Source of the DNA: Chara braunii
Taxonomy: Eukaryota; Streptophyta; Charophyceae; Charales; Characeae
DNA length: 47,444 nt
Direction of reading: 5' to 3'
NCBI GenBank assembly: GCA_003427395.1
Contig: BFEA01000200.1
Location: forward strand, 2,265,503-2,312,946
Shown one piece after another: positions 1 to 10,352 of this stretch. The position numbers and the translations under genes were made by a program. The stretch's first letter is position 1. Each line of letters opens with the position of its first letter. The notes below the pieces were generated by a model, which saw only the letters and a list, made by a program, of their open reading frames with translations, was not told the DNA's origin and did not search any database.

Positions 1-234
1 TTTTGTGGCCACGGACGCTATGCTGAATGCATGCNCTTTTGTGGGGGGCGTTCTTCCTTTATTATGGCCTGCAATAGACATGCTATTTGTCAGGAATGTA
101 TGGTTGGCGTGCTTAATGCCAGCCGTCGTGGCAGTTGTTGTTTTGAGAATGCTCAGTTAGGTCTTCCATGCGCTAATCCACCCCATCCTTACAATGTGTG
201 TCCTTTCTGTCGTCAAGGACAGCCTCATTCTTGA
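1..234 (+). CDS. RING-like zinc-binding protein, C-terminal fragment
   Basis: The frame is open from the left edge of the window to a TGA at 232-234, so the true start lies outside. The 77 visible residues are rich in Cys and His. They read as a CxxH pair, then a C-x3-H-x2-C-x2-C group (around residues 24-33 of the visible part), and end with a CPFCR motif 13 residues before the stop. A CPxC ending preceded by a C/H cluster is typical of the second half of RING or RING-like fingers, which usually serve in ubiquitin ligases. The Cys spacing between the two halves is longer than in a classic RING. There is one ambiguous base at 35. It may be the last exon of a host gene or a fragment captured by a repeat. 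Nothing downstream shows which. Confidence 0.4.
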   Translation, partial: FCGHGRYAECMXFCGGRSSFIMACNRHAICQECMVGVLNASRRGSCCFENAQLGLPCANPPHPYNVCPFCRQGQPHS

Positions 235-1011
235 GCTTTTCCCTGTGTTTAACACCTTCCCCTTCACTCTGCCTCTCTCACAGCGTGCAAGTGGGNTGTT
301 ATGGCATACNGGGATGGGGGCAGCTCGCTCAACTTCATCAACGTGGCGAGCCTTGCACGTGAGAGGCACAGTGGAGGTGGAGTTCAAAGAAGAATGAGAA
401 ATTTAATGGTTTCAATTTGCCCTTGTTTTTTCTTTTTGTTTTTCTTTTTATTTTTATTTTTGCATGTTATCACTGTGCCCGTTTTTTGCTTTTATTCTTT
501 GTTCCGCAAAGTGCGCTCTTTTAGTTTGTAGTGATGTGACAATATATGGAGTCTGGACCATAAGAACCTGTTTTTTCTTTTTCTTTTAAGAAGAATCTCA
601 ATAATACCTGCATTTTTCTTCAATATATATATAATATGATGATGACGAGGGTAACGCGAAGTGCGCAAAGGCCGAAGCAGTATCAGCATTAAGACTCAGA
701 CGATAACAGACAGGAGAAGGAGACAGGTATGAGAAGGAGATCAGATGAAACACATAAAAGATATAGTGAAGTTGAGGCATGAGAATGAGAAGGAGAGGTA
801 GAAGAAGACGGGGCGGAAAGCCATGGAGTACGCAAAAATTCCGGCACTTTAAAATGAAGAATGAAAGAGTGAAACATATATATACATAAACAGTTTGTCA
901 CAGCCCCTCGTTTGTTGTCCTCTTCTCCCTCTCTGCCTACGGTTTACCGGGCAGTTTTATTTAACGATATATATAATATGTATATACTATACATATGCGA
1001 GTATTTAGTAC
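235..1011. other. No gene recognised
   Basis: This stretch holds T-rich sequence around 420-460, short AT dinucleotide runs near 624 and 967, and ambiguous bases at 296 and 310. I see no coding motif, RNA gene or transposon end here. Confidence 0.5.
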
Positions 1012-2460
1012 CTCGGCAGTGTTGGGTGTCCTTCGGGCAAATAAGGACATCAAGAAAATCCAGATTACAAGAATCCCAGAGGAAGCCGTCCTGGTATGCT
1101 CGCTGTTCGGAAATGACCTCACCATCATAGTAGACGCTACACAAGAGAATATGATTGAAATCGAGAATTTAATGAATAAATTCGCTCAAGTATCTGACGT
1201 GGCGGTAAACAGGGGGAGCAGAACCCAGGGTGGTGGATTCACTACCAAGGGGGTCGTCCACCGGACTCCCCTAACATTCACTGGCTTCCCTTGCAGACCC
1301 CCGACCGTTTTGGGGGGATATCATTAACTTCTTAGAGCCGCCCCTCGTCAAACGACGACTGGATTTCGGCACCTGCCTTAGCCAAACTGGCCGATTGGTG
1401 CAATAATCATACCTCTCTCTTTGGTCGGGCACTACCCATTAAGAATGTTGTATTCGCTGCGTTCTGGTACAAATCAGTGCTTTGGCCTCTCAGCAAGTCT
1501 GCCTTCTAATCGCTTAGGTCTAGGGCAGCAACCTTCCTTTGGAGAGGAGACGATGAGTGAGCAAATGTCTTCAGCAGGGTGGCATGGGAGTCTGTTATAC
1601 AACCAAAACGGGCTGGCGGCCTAGGTATCATCGATCCCACGACACAAGTTCAGGCACTCCATCTTAAATGACTGAAGACTTTGATCTTCTCCTCGGACAG
1701 CCCTTGGCGAACCCTCGCCCTATAGCATATTGCCTGTTTGGCTCCGCCGACTCCACCAGAGGTCAGCCCACTCACATGGGTAGAGGATCGCTACTGGCCA
1801 ATCCCGCGCAAGATCCACAGCCAAACAACACATAAATTTTGGCCTTCATTATTAAAAAGTTGGCGCAGGCTCCCCCCCCCTGAGAAACAGGCACCGACAC
1901 GTGGGAGGAAGTGTACGGAGAACTGTTGTTTGGTAACCGGTGGATTACCCCTTATCATGGGCAGATTTTGAACAGCTCAGCTGCCCCTTGGAAGGGATGG
2001 GTGAAGAATGGGATACTCCGCGTCGGGCACCTGTGGGACCACGAGAGGAAGGACTGGAAAACAGCAAGCCAGCTTCAAGGCACCCTCCGCTATTGTCATC
2101 ACACAGAGAGGCACTTGAAAACAAGCGTTGAAACATTCCCTCTCGCCTGGTATAGGGTGCTCAACCAAGGCCCCACCTTGGTGGAAGGAGATTGGGTCGC
2201 TATACCAGGGGACAGGGCATGGATAGGCGGGATTCGCATGGTGAGGATATCAAACGTGTTGGTGGAATATTGTATCACTAGACCAAGGGGGAAGCTTCTT
2301 GGTTCCCGCAACCCCCTTAAGTGGTGAAAAAACTGAGGTGTTCCGAGTGTGTGTGCTACAGGAGGGACAAGACTCCACGGTCTTCTCTCCCCAAACACCA
2401 ATAAACGAGCTTCCCATTGACCCTGAAGAATGGCAATGGCAGACGGCCCGGACACTCTAC
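1012..2460 (+). pseudogene. LINE reverse transcriptase, degraded 3' half
   Basis: This is a relic of the C-terminal half of a non-LTR retrotransposon ORF2, which copies element RNA at the target nick. It starts at the segment leading into the RT active site: residues GVLRANKDIKKI, then FGNDLTIIVDATQEN, where the (Y/F)ADD box should be. The active-site Ala-Asp has become Gly-Asn, so catalysis is lost. Around 1440-1680 a second frame carries the conserved thumb/connection signature (FLWRG, VAWESV, PKRAGGLGIIDP), interrupted by several stops. From 1905 a third frame continues with WEEVYGELLFGNRW and GILRVGHLWD, typical of the LINE C-terminus. After a further frameshift near 2322, coding-like sequence runs until the satellite at 2451. 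The RT fingers and the endonuclease are absent. At least three frameshifts and five stops make it dead. Assignment to LINE RT is confident; the clade is not. Confidence 0.75.
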
Positions 2461-2842
2461 TCTACTCTATAACACTGTACTCTACTCTACTCAACGACAC
2501 TCTACGACACTCTATAACACTCTACCATACTCTACTCTGCAACACTCCACTCTACTCTGTGACACTCTACTCTACTCTATGACACTCCTACTATACGACA
2601 ATCTAATCTACTCTATGACACTCTACTTCACTTAGTTTACTCTACTCTACCCACTCTACTCTGCTCTACTCTACTACACTCTACTCTACTCTAAGACACT
2701 CTACAACACTCTACTCAACTCTACTTGATGACACTCTACTCTACTCTACTCTATTGTACGACACTCTACTCCATTGTACGACACTCTACGACACTCTACT
2801 GTACTGTACAAAACTCTACTCTACTCTACTCTACTGTATCTC
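2451..2842. repeat. CTCTA-type satellite
   Basis: About 390 bp made of the pentamer CTCTA, interspersed with a decamer of the type CGACACTCTA and variants such as TGACACTCTA and TAACACTCTA. It abuts the 3' end of the plus-strand LINE relic on one side and the truncated minus-strand LINE on the other. Frames crossing it are open only because of its short period and are not genes. Confidence 0.9.
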
Positions 2843-2846
2843 TTTG

Positions 2847-3315
2847 TTGCTCTTTGAGTGTTTGGTTTAAAGGGCACAAAAAATCTTCAATTTCCTCCAT
2901 ACGTTGTGTCGTAGGTAAGTTTCCGCATTCTGATGTGAATAGGGCCTGGTAGAAGTCCCTTGCTATTTTTGTACAGGCTGTTGTGGATGTATGTACGGGA
3001 CAATGGTTACATTTCGGGTCTTTCAAGGCCTCAATTACCGATCTTCCCACCTTAGCTTTGGCCATTGTGAAGAACCTTGCATCCATTGCACCTTCCAGGT
3101 TGTGTTTAGAGAGTTTCCCCGGATTTTGACTTCTTGCCAACGATGCTCCATATATCCTAGCAGTCGGGCTTCCATGTTTCGAATAATGTCGACTAGTTCG
3201 GCTTGTTGTATAAAATTTTGTGTGTCATCCTCCTGTTGTTGCAGTTGCTGCAATTTGTGTTGTAGGTCCACCTCTTCAGCGTGGTGTTGTCTCGCAAGAA
3301 GTTTTGAGTATTCAT
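2847..3315 (-). pseudogene. LINE ORF2, linker between endonuclease and RT
   Basis: This is the continuation of ORF2 on the far side of the hAT insertion. The first frame holds a Gln-rich helical stretch (residues LQHKLQQLQQQEDD). It then passes into another frame with KLSKHNLEGAMDARFFTMAKAK and CTKIARDFYQALFTSE. The pattern of W, SK, FF and FY..LF residues is characteristic of the region just upstream of the RT fingers in plant-type LINEs. A frameshift lies near 3130. The sequence stops at the satellite, so no RT motif follows. Deleting the hAT element and one copy of its 8-bp duplication restores an unbroken frame with the endonuclease part, which supports the assignment. Confidence 0.65.
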
Positions 3316-4606
3316 CATAGTTACGATCCGGACTGACCGGTGTCCGGTGTCCGGTCCAGGTTTCCGGATCCTGGTCCGGATGGTGGGAAAATGGGGGGTA
3401 GCCCAATTTTTTTTCAGGCGGCCCAAGTCGTTTTCTTCCATTTTGGGTTGCCGTGGAAAAATGTTGGGCGTTTTTTTAAGTTTTGGATGTGGCATCCAAA
3501 CAAGGTCGGACGGAGGCCCTAAGTTTCCTTTCCTTGCCCTGCCCTCGTTTCAAAGCAAACGAACTGTGCACTATCAGACACGCCCGTATCTACCCAGGAT
3601 AGGTTGCTTAGTACATTACTACGTTCCCCCCCACGTTGCCCCCCAAAACGAAGAAAGTCTGAAAAAAAACGAAAAAAGAAGATCCTACTTTCAAAAAGAA
3701 AACAGCACCTGTCAGAACGGGTGCCTGCAATGACTCTGGGGTCTTTGGGCCTGGCTCCACCACTCACCAAATGCAAAATGAAAATGAATCTTCTGCAACA
3801 ACATGGAAATATACACCACCACATTTTCTGTCTTTTGTGCATATGGTGAGCCGTGGAGCCAAGCTGTATGGCCGCTCTCCAACGGGACCAATTGTTTTTC
3901 AGTTTTCTGTTGTTTTTTTCCCTTGTTTTTGGCAGATTGGCATGGCTAGTCCTTTCAACGCGTGCGCATCTTCCCAGGATTGGACACTTTCTACATTCCA
4001 GCAAACAACAAATAAGAACAATAGAAAGAAAAACAAAAACGAAGATGCCATTTTTAAGAAAGAAAAAAACGCCCATCAGAAGAGGCGCCTGCAACGGGGG
4101 GGCAGGGACTTTCAGTTCCACGTTTCCCTCCGCCTGCCACTTGGCGGGTTCTTTTAGTTCTGTTTTTGCCTATTTTTCACACGTTGGCTTTTTCACATGA
4201 CCGTTGGCAAAAAGCCAATGGCATTCCAACGGGCGTAGCCCACTTTTCACACCCACGACCCGTTGAAATTCAGACCCAAGTTCGAATCCATATACAATCA
4301 GATGACCAGAATGAAATAATTCCGAATTACCTGGGGCTGGTGATATAGCCAATGCGGCCCAACAACATAATTTAGCCTTCTATTGCACGCCCATGAACTG
4401 TTGAGATGCAGACCTGAGATCGAGCATTCCCCCCACAGTGTTTTTTTTTTGTTTTGTTTTTTCCTTCTGGAAAATACAAGGGTTCCGGACCGGTCCGGAT
4501 ATTCCGGAATATTCCGGTTTTTCGGAAATCCGAATGTTGCCGGGAAGTTCGGGGTTCGGGGTTCGGGGTCCGGATTCGGTCCGAAGTCTGGTCCGACGTA
4601 GCTATG
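3316..4606. mobile_element. hAT-like non-autonomous DNA transposon
   Basis: A 1,291-bp insertion in LINE ORF2 flanked by a perfect 8-bp duplication, GTATTCAT (3308-3315 and 4607-4614). The ends form an imperfect inverted repeat: CATAGTTACG at 3316 and, reading inward from 4606, CATAGCTACG. Next to both ends lie clustered TCCGG/CCGGA motifs (3330-3385 and 4485-4595), like the subterminal repeats that hAT transposases bind. An 8-bp duplication is the hAT hallmark. No transposase is encoded. The interior contains a diverged tandem duplication (about 3520-3740 against 3890-4110) and a segment (about 3750-3870) related in inverted orientation to the repeats at 10640-11120. Confidence 0.75.
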
Positions 4607-5643
4607 GTATTCATTGCACTTGCGACCTAGAAATTCCAGGGTGTTGTTGAACCACACTATGTTGTCATTTATCTGGTCCCTCTGCTGTTGCCAGAAAGAC
4701 CAGACTTCCTTGAGGAAGACATTAAAGTGCTCGATAGATAATAGAGAAGTATTAAGTTGATAAAATCCCCTACCCTGGTCTGTTTTCTTTCTAAATGAGA
4801 ACATGGCAATACACATTGCATGGTCTAGACCGGGGTATGGGCTGCGAGGGAAAATGTCTGCCATTTGTAGGGCCCCTTGCATTTCTTCTGAAATTAGGAT
4901 CAGGTCAATGCAGGATTTCTATGCTTTCTCTGTGTCGTTCTGCCGGAAACATGTGAATCGACGCTCAATGGGGAATTGTCTTATGAAGGTGTCGAAGAGA
5001 TTAAGAGCTTGTGATAGTTCCGCAATGGTTCTTTCATCATTTTGTATGTAAATTGGGCATGGTGTTGGAATTTTCCATCTATCCAGTGAGCGGTCCGGGC
5101 GACTTTGAAATCGCCTACTATGATCGTGGGGATGCCTACTGGGAGTTTTATTTTAAGGGACTCTAAGAAGATCTGGTGTGTTGACGGTTCGTTTGGAGCA
5201 TATATATTTAAAATGCTGACTACTTCTAGCTCCAGCATTGCCAGTAGATAGACCCATCTTCCTTCTTCCGGATCAACTGCCCAATTCAGCATCTCCACCC
5301 GCGTGTAGAGGGGAAGCCATATAGCGACTCCCCCGCTCCCTGGCTGGGGAGCATGGGCTTTGAAAGCCTGGTGCGACCAAATCTCTTTGTGTATGTGGTT
5401 GTGATCCGGGTTGTCCATGAGATGAGTTTCTTGCATACATACTACACCTGGCCATTCTCGTTCGTCTACTCCTTTAAGGTGGTCCGTGATTGCTTGTCTT
5501 TTGGGTTGTTTCGTTGAGGCCAGTTCGTTTACATTAATTGAGCGCAGGTCGAGATCAACTTGTCGTTTGCAAAGTTTCCAAGCTTTGTCCCTGCCATATA
5601 GTGCATCCACTATATTCATCATTATTTTCCTTGCTTCAGTCAA
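4607..5643 (-). pseudogene. LINE ORF2, APE-type endonuclease domain
   Basis: This domain nicks target DNA for target-primed reverse transcription. The first residues from 5643 lead into LRSINVNELAS. The AP-endonuclease motifs follow in order: VVCMQETHL (metal-binding Glu), GGVAIWLP, VSILNIYAPN, then IIVGDFKVA, where the usual GDFN has Lys for Asn. After a frameshift near 5010, YPGLDHAMCIAMF supplies the usual (S/L)DH catalytic dyad. WSFWQQQRDQ and WFNNTLEFLGRKCNEY follow, up to the hAT insertion. The Met at 5643 is the first in frame. The upstream ORF1 ends about 230 bp away in another frame, the normal LINE arrangement. The frameshift and the GDFN change make it inactive. Confidence 0.75.
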
Positions 5644-5875
5644 TTTTCTTTGTTTTTACATGGGCAGCCACTTTTTAGTATCCTACAAGCTGCCACTTTG
5701 CAGTGTACCATTTCTGAGCAGCTTCACCAGGAACATGTTGATATCCGTTGTCGACCAGAGGTCTCCCGACTTTATCTTTAACAGTTGCAAACTCATGAGA
5801 GCCTCCTGGTCAAACCATCGCAGGCCTTCTGTATGTGCATGTTCATAACGCAGAAAGATCTCCTTGGTAGCCAGT

Positions 5876-7429
5876 TTATGCTGACCATATGATATCACTA
5901 GTGCTGAGATGGCTCCCTCCGGAAGCTGTTCCTGTATCAGTTGAGATATTTATGTTCTCCGCAATGCCAAACTTTCTTCCCATGAAGTGAGTGAGAGAAA
6001 GGAGGAGCGCCCCCTTAAAGTTACCTCTCCGTGTGTCGCTCCTGGGGGAACAGCAAGAACCAGTTCCCAGACATCCTCTTTTCTCCTTACCGGTAGGAAT
6101 GTGATGCCTTATTCGAGGGTGTTCCGTCAAGGGGTGCTCTTTCTAGGAGATGGGCAATTTTTTGCCTCTTGCTGGTGAGTTCATCCTCCGAAGGTTTTGG
6201 AGGGGGGATATTTTTTGTTGGCATTGTTCCTCCTGGGGAGTGGCCGGCGCCCAGGCTGCCAGTGCAAGGCACAGGCCCTCTGGAGCACTCGTTCCTGTTT
6301 GTTCCATCTCTCCCTGCTTCTTGGTCACTCCGTTTGCCAGGTTGGAATTTTCCTCTTGCTGTTTTTTTCTTTCATTTTTGTCTTTGGTTGCCTGGTCAGT
6401 CTTGTCCCGTGTCTGTGATCCCTTACTCTCTTTCTCGGTTGCATTCACCAGCTGGTCTTTGCCTTTTGCCCCCTCATTTAGTTCCTTCTCAGTTTTTTTC
6501 TCCTTATTGTATATCGTTGTCCCCTCGTTTTCTTTTTTCTGTTCCCCTTGTATCTCAATTCTTTGTTCCTCAGTGATTGCCAATTCTTCTTCTCTTGGGG
6601 GGGGGGTCTGCTCATTTGTTGTTGTGGTTTCTCCTTGGGGACTGTTTTCATTTCCTTGTGTGCCCATCCTTCTCCCACCGCTGTCTTGGGTGTCCTCCTG
6701 TTCTTCCTGTTCCTCATGTATCACCTGGTTCAGGGTAGGGGGTTGAAAGCGGATGAGTACTATACTGAGTATTTTTTGGCAGATGTCTTGTCAGTCGGTT
6801 CCCTCTAGAAGGCCTTGCACAAGAGCCTTCCGAAGACTCGGACTGTTTTCCAGCATAGGGATCAGTGCCCTATACACCCCGTCACATAATTCCTCATTAC
6901 CCCGTTTATATTTCACGTCGAGGCTGTCCATCAGCCAATATGCCACTTCTTGCAGACCCAGTTCAGGTAAAGGGCTGTCCTGTTCTGGGTGTGCGTCTGT
7001 CATCTCAACCTCCGGGGGAGCGGGTGGGGGAGGAGGAGGAGGGGGTGAGAGGCCCCGAAGATTATTTATATTTCCATTGGCGTCAGGCCGAAAGCATCCA
7101 CAAATAAGTCCTTCGCTTTTTGGTTTTCTAGTGCAGGGTCACCACGGTCTTCCTGTCCACCCTTTGGGGCTGCCGAAATGTCCTTTGTTTGGTGAGGAGT
7201 GGTGGTTATGTCAGGCTCCTTTTTCTTGAGCCTCAGTTCCTTTTGTTGTCCTACAACTCCCAGTTGCTAAGTCAGCAGCTTCCCAGTTGGCAGGTATTCC
7301 ATAGCAGACGGCCCCAAAACTTGTTTTTTCTGTTTTTCGTGCGGATGCTTGGGTGGCATGTTTGGCTGCTTGTTCCTTCCTCGGGGTGGGGGCAACAGTT
7401 TGGGATCCGACATCTTTGTTTCTGGTTCC
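5876..7429 (-). pseudogene. LINE ORF1, C-terminal acidic low-complexity part
   Basis: The same reading frame as the zinc-knuckle part upstream continues through this stretch, broken by stops near 7430, 6791 and 6143. Residues encoded at 6143-6724 are dominated by Glu, Lys, Gln, Thr and Asn (EEQEEQEDTQ, QQEENSN, KKENEGTT). This suggests a long disordered tail rather than a folded domain. Because one frame stays readable for about 3.1 kb with only a few stops, I infer that ORF1 was a single long protein of roughly 1,000 residues when active, unusually large for a LINE ORF1. The tail has no recognised function. ORF2 begins 230 bp further on. Confidence 0.5.
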
Positions 7430-9037
7430 TTATTGGGGGGGGAGGGTCTTCTCAAGCTTCCTGGGCTCCTTTGGAGGCGGGGGGACCCAATCATTGGGTG
7501 GCCTGGTGGTCTTGCGTGGATCCCCACGTCCTTCCCAACTCCAACCCTTGATTTGGCCTTTGGAGTCGAGGTCCTCCAGATACACCCACCCCTCGTGCCC
7601 CGGGTCCACTATGTACCACCTGTTGGGTCTGCGTAGGTCCTGTTGGAGGTGACCTGTTGTAGGGCCCCTTTTGTTGGGGTGTTGGGGACAGGCTGATTTC
7701 GTGCATAGGTGCCCATACGCCTTGCACTTTAAACACCAAGGCCTAAACTTATGCGCTGTGTGGATTTGATAGATTTCCCCACTCATCTTGAAGGGGATGA
7801 TGTCGTCTATGGAGAAAGGCTGGTCTTTGGGGAGGTCCAAAGCCAGCATCATATAATCATCACGTTTTGCTACGTAGGAGGGGAGAGGGTCAATGAAGTC
7901 TATGATGTGGTATTGTTGACCAAAATCGTAAACAAAGGCGGCATGCACCTCGACCGGAATATGTCTCAGCTCTACCAAGAAAAAATCTTTCATCAATTGC
8001 TCACTTTTTTCTTCTGAGCTCAATTTCTTTGGCTCCCACGGGTAGATGCGCACATCCGATCTCTCCCATCTAATCTTCTTCCATCCATCCATCTTCTGTT
8101 TATCTTGGATGAAGAGACTGAGAACTGTGAATACCGTTGATGAGAGGGGTTGGATTAAGAAAAACTCATGAACCGCGTAGGCGCTGCCTTTCATCTCTTC
8201 CAGTCGTTTACATATCCACCTTATTTTATCATGAACCGATTCCTGAGCAACCTCCATGTGGAACAGCCAGTTGCTTGCATGCTTAATATATGTGTTGTCC
8301 CTTGCTCCCAGTTTATCCATAGGGTGTGTCCTCGTCATCGTTTTTCTTCCTCCTTGATCCACCACTTGATTTTCTTACGGGAGGAGAAACAGGGTGAGGA
8401 AGTACGCCCTAGCAGATGAGAGGTTGCAGAGAGGTACGTTCAGCACCTCAGTCTTTCCTTGTTGGTCCCCTGCAGAGTCTCGTTCGATAGCCAGGGGTTT
8501 CTCCTGAATTGTGTTCCTTACCCGTTGTGCCCATGAGGCTTTCATTCCCCCCGTGTCTGAACTATGGTCGGTCTTTTGGGTCAGTTTTTGTTTCTTACCT
8601 TCTGTAATTTTCTCCTCCTCCGTCAGCACCCCTTCATCCCCATCATTCTCACTTTCCTCTTCTACTTCTTCTCCTTCCTCTGTTTCCATTATTAGATCCT
8701 TATCAGGGGAGATTCCTTCCGGTGTTGTGTTCTTCTCTCCTTGGCAGTCTTCATTCCGGGAGGACGATGTTTGGTCAGGTGCCGCCATGGTTTTTTCTTT
8801 GTTCAAATTCCTTGTAGGGGTGGCCACTGGTGATGGTTCAATTGCATTTGTACTTGGGCAGGGAGGTAGCCAATGCGTTCTGTTACCGGGGAGGTGACCT
8901 TCTTGTTCTTCATACTTATTGGTCTTACATATGGGCTTGTTGCCAACTGTTTGTTCAAGTTGTGCCTCATTGCCTCTCGGTGAAAAATGAGGGATCCTGG
9001 CCCCTGCCCTCTTGTGCCCTAAGTCCATTTTGAACAC
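7430..9037 (-). pseudogene. LINE ORF1, gag-like RNA-binding protein with zinc knuckle
   Basis: ORF1 proteins of LINEs bind element RNA and form the ribonucleoprotein. From a Met at 9037 the frame gives about 220 residues, including a very acidic block (EEGEEVEEESENDGDEGVLTEEE). It then meets a single TAA at 8375-8377 and continues in the same frame for about 310 residues. The second part has a hydrophobic core region like the DUF4283-type gag domain of plant retroelements (residues WLFHMEVAQESVHDKIRW and AFVYDFGQQYHIIDFIDPLP). After that comes a knuckle, CLKCKAYGHLCTKSAC: C-x2-C-x4-H-x6-C, two residues longer than the canonical CCHC spacing. A Pro-rich tail follows. One in-frame stop is the only lesion in 1.6 kb, so this copy decayed recently or produced a near-intact product. 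Confidence 0.6.
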
Positions 9038-9359
9038 CTGTGGAGCAGAGAGTTTTTTTTTTTTTTTTTAGGAGTTTTGTTGGTCTTCGAGAATTCGCTT
9101 CCTTTGGTTTTAGTTGAGCTGGCTTCGGGGACCCTGGAGTTTGCACCTCTGGGTAGGGAGTGGACTGAAGTAGGAAGGGTTCTGGGATAGGAAAGGAGGG
9201 GGAGGGGAGAGAGATACTTGTCTGACTTGTCGTTCACTCGCTTTCCACCCTTTTACTGCTCCTTCTTCCGCTGGGTCTCCTTTACCTCCCTCTGCCAGTT
9301 CACCAAGCTCAGGTTCAACCCTCTTTCATTCCTCCATGCGGGGACGCGGTCTTCACTCC

Positions 9360-9893
9360 AGGTCTCACCGATAACAGTCGTCGTTCAACTGTTGATTTTC
9401 TGATCGAACTTTCGTTCTCTCTCTCTCTTGCTGTTGTTGTCTGGTCTGATCGGACTTTCGCTCTTTCTCTATTGCGCGCACTGCAGATCTGCCAATGGTT
9501 AATCCCGCTACGAGACCCAACTTTGTCCCATCGCCTTCACTCTTCCCCCTAGATCACGCCGATACTAATCGTTGTTATTGTCGGCTCTAGGTCTCACCGC
9601 TATCAATCGTTATTATTGTCTGGTCGTTCACCTGTTGTTTTTTTATCGAACTTCACTCTTTCTCTGCCTCGTTGTTGCTGCTTGGTCTGATCGGACTTTC
9701 GCTCTTCCTCTCCCCCACGCACTGCAGCTCTGCCAATGGTTTATCCCGCTACGAGACCCAGCTTTGTCCCAACGCCTAGCTTCACTCTTCCACCTAGATC
9801 TCGCCGATGATTTCCTTTTCATAGCAGGATTACCACTGTACTTCTGTTATTCCAGGTTTCACTTTCTGTCAATGGCTTATCCCACTGCGACTC
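9360..9893. repeat. Tandem ~229-bp units upstream of LINE ORF1
   Basis: Unit 1 runs 9360-9588 and unit 2 runs 9589-9808, both opening with AGGTCTCACCG. They share long stretches, such as TGGTCTGATCGGACTTTCGC and GGTT(A/T)ATCCCGCTACGAGA. A partial third unit is seen at 9853-9893. They lie directly upstream of ORF1 of the minus-strand LINE, the place where some LINEs carry promoter monomers. The promoter role is inference. Confidence 0.6.
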
Positions 9894-10352
9894 CCCAGGC
9901 ACCTGCTGATATCAGTACCCTTCTCCTCCCTTGCCACGTGTCGAGAAGCGTGGCCGATATGGAGTCATACATGGAACCCCTTGCCCCGATGGTTGCACCG
10001 GACGAAGTCGGTTTGTGGCCGCCTTCCTGGGGTCTAATCGAATTCCACGTCAGCTTGTGACGTGGCACGACCCGACACCGTTGTTCCACCGCGTGTGCGC
10101 TAAACGCAATTGATTCTCATCATCCTAAATGGAGGCCCGTCTTGACATCGACCAGCACTCCACGTGCGACCAGTCAGTCGTCCCTTCCCCTAAGACCGAT
10201 CGTCTCTCTCCGTCTATCTATTACCAGTCGTCCGTGCTTTGACGACCGTCCCGACCACCGGTGTAGCCCAGAAACGAGAAGAAACGTACAATGCGATGAT
10301 AGACAGGCTACTGCTGATTTCCTGCCAAATCCACGATGCCTAACAGTCCGTG
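9894..10352. other. No gene recognised
   Basis: A GC-balanced stretch with open frames of 60-160 codons that show no family motif. It lies between the tandem units and an inverted-repeat element. I see no promoter, RNA gene or domain. Confidence 0.4.

Larger units (their letters stand above)
2847..9040 (-). mobile_element. LINE (non-LTR retrotransposon), 3'-truncated
   Basis: Two-ORF LINE reading right to left. ORF1 (9037 to about 5876) is a gag-like nucleic-acid-binding protein and ORF2 starts at 5643 with an APE-type endonuclease. The element is cut off before the reverse transcriptase, where the CTCTA satellite begins at 2842. A hAT-like element at 3316-4606 interrupts ORF2. Upstream of ORF1 there is a T run on the plus strand (9053-9069) and tandem 229-bp units from 9360, which may be 5' UTR monomers. 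No target duplication or 3' tail is visible. Confidence 0.75.

Noticed and set aside
2417-2952. Tyr/Ser/Thr-rich ORFs in the satellite
   Set aside because: The reading frames reflect the CTCTA period, not coding selection.
3604-4157. Plus- and minus-strand ORFs inside the hAT-like element as a transposase
   Set aside because: No hAT dimerisation or catalytic motif. The frames are Lys/Arg/Phe-rich from A and T runs.
6150-6746. 198-codon plus-strand ORF rich in Ser and Phe
   Set aside because: It is the antisense shadow of the LINE ORF1 acidic tail.
1012-9040. Twin-priming inversion of a single LINE insertion
   Set aside because: Twin priming places the inverted 5' part upstream of the sense 3' part, so the halves diverge. 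Here the 3' ends converge and a satellite lies between.
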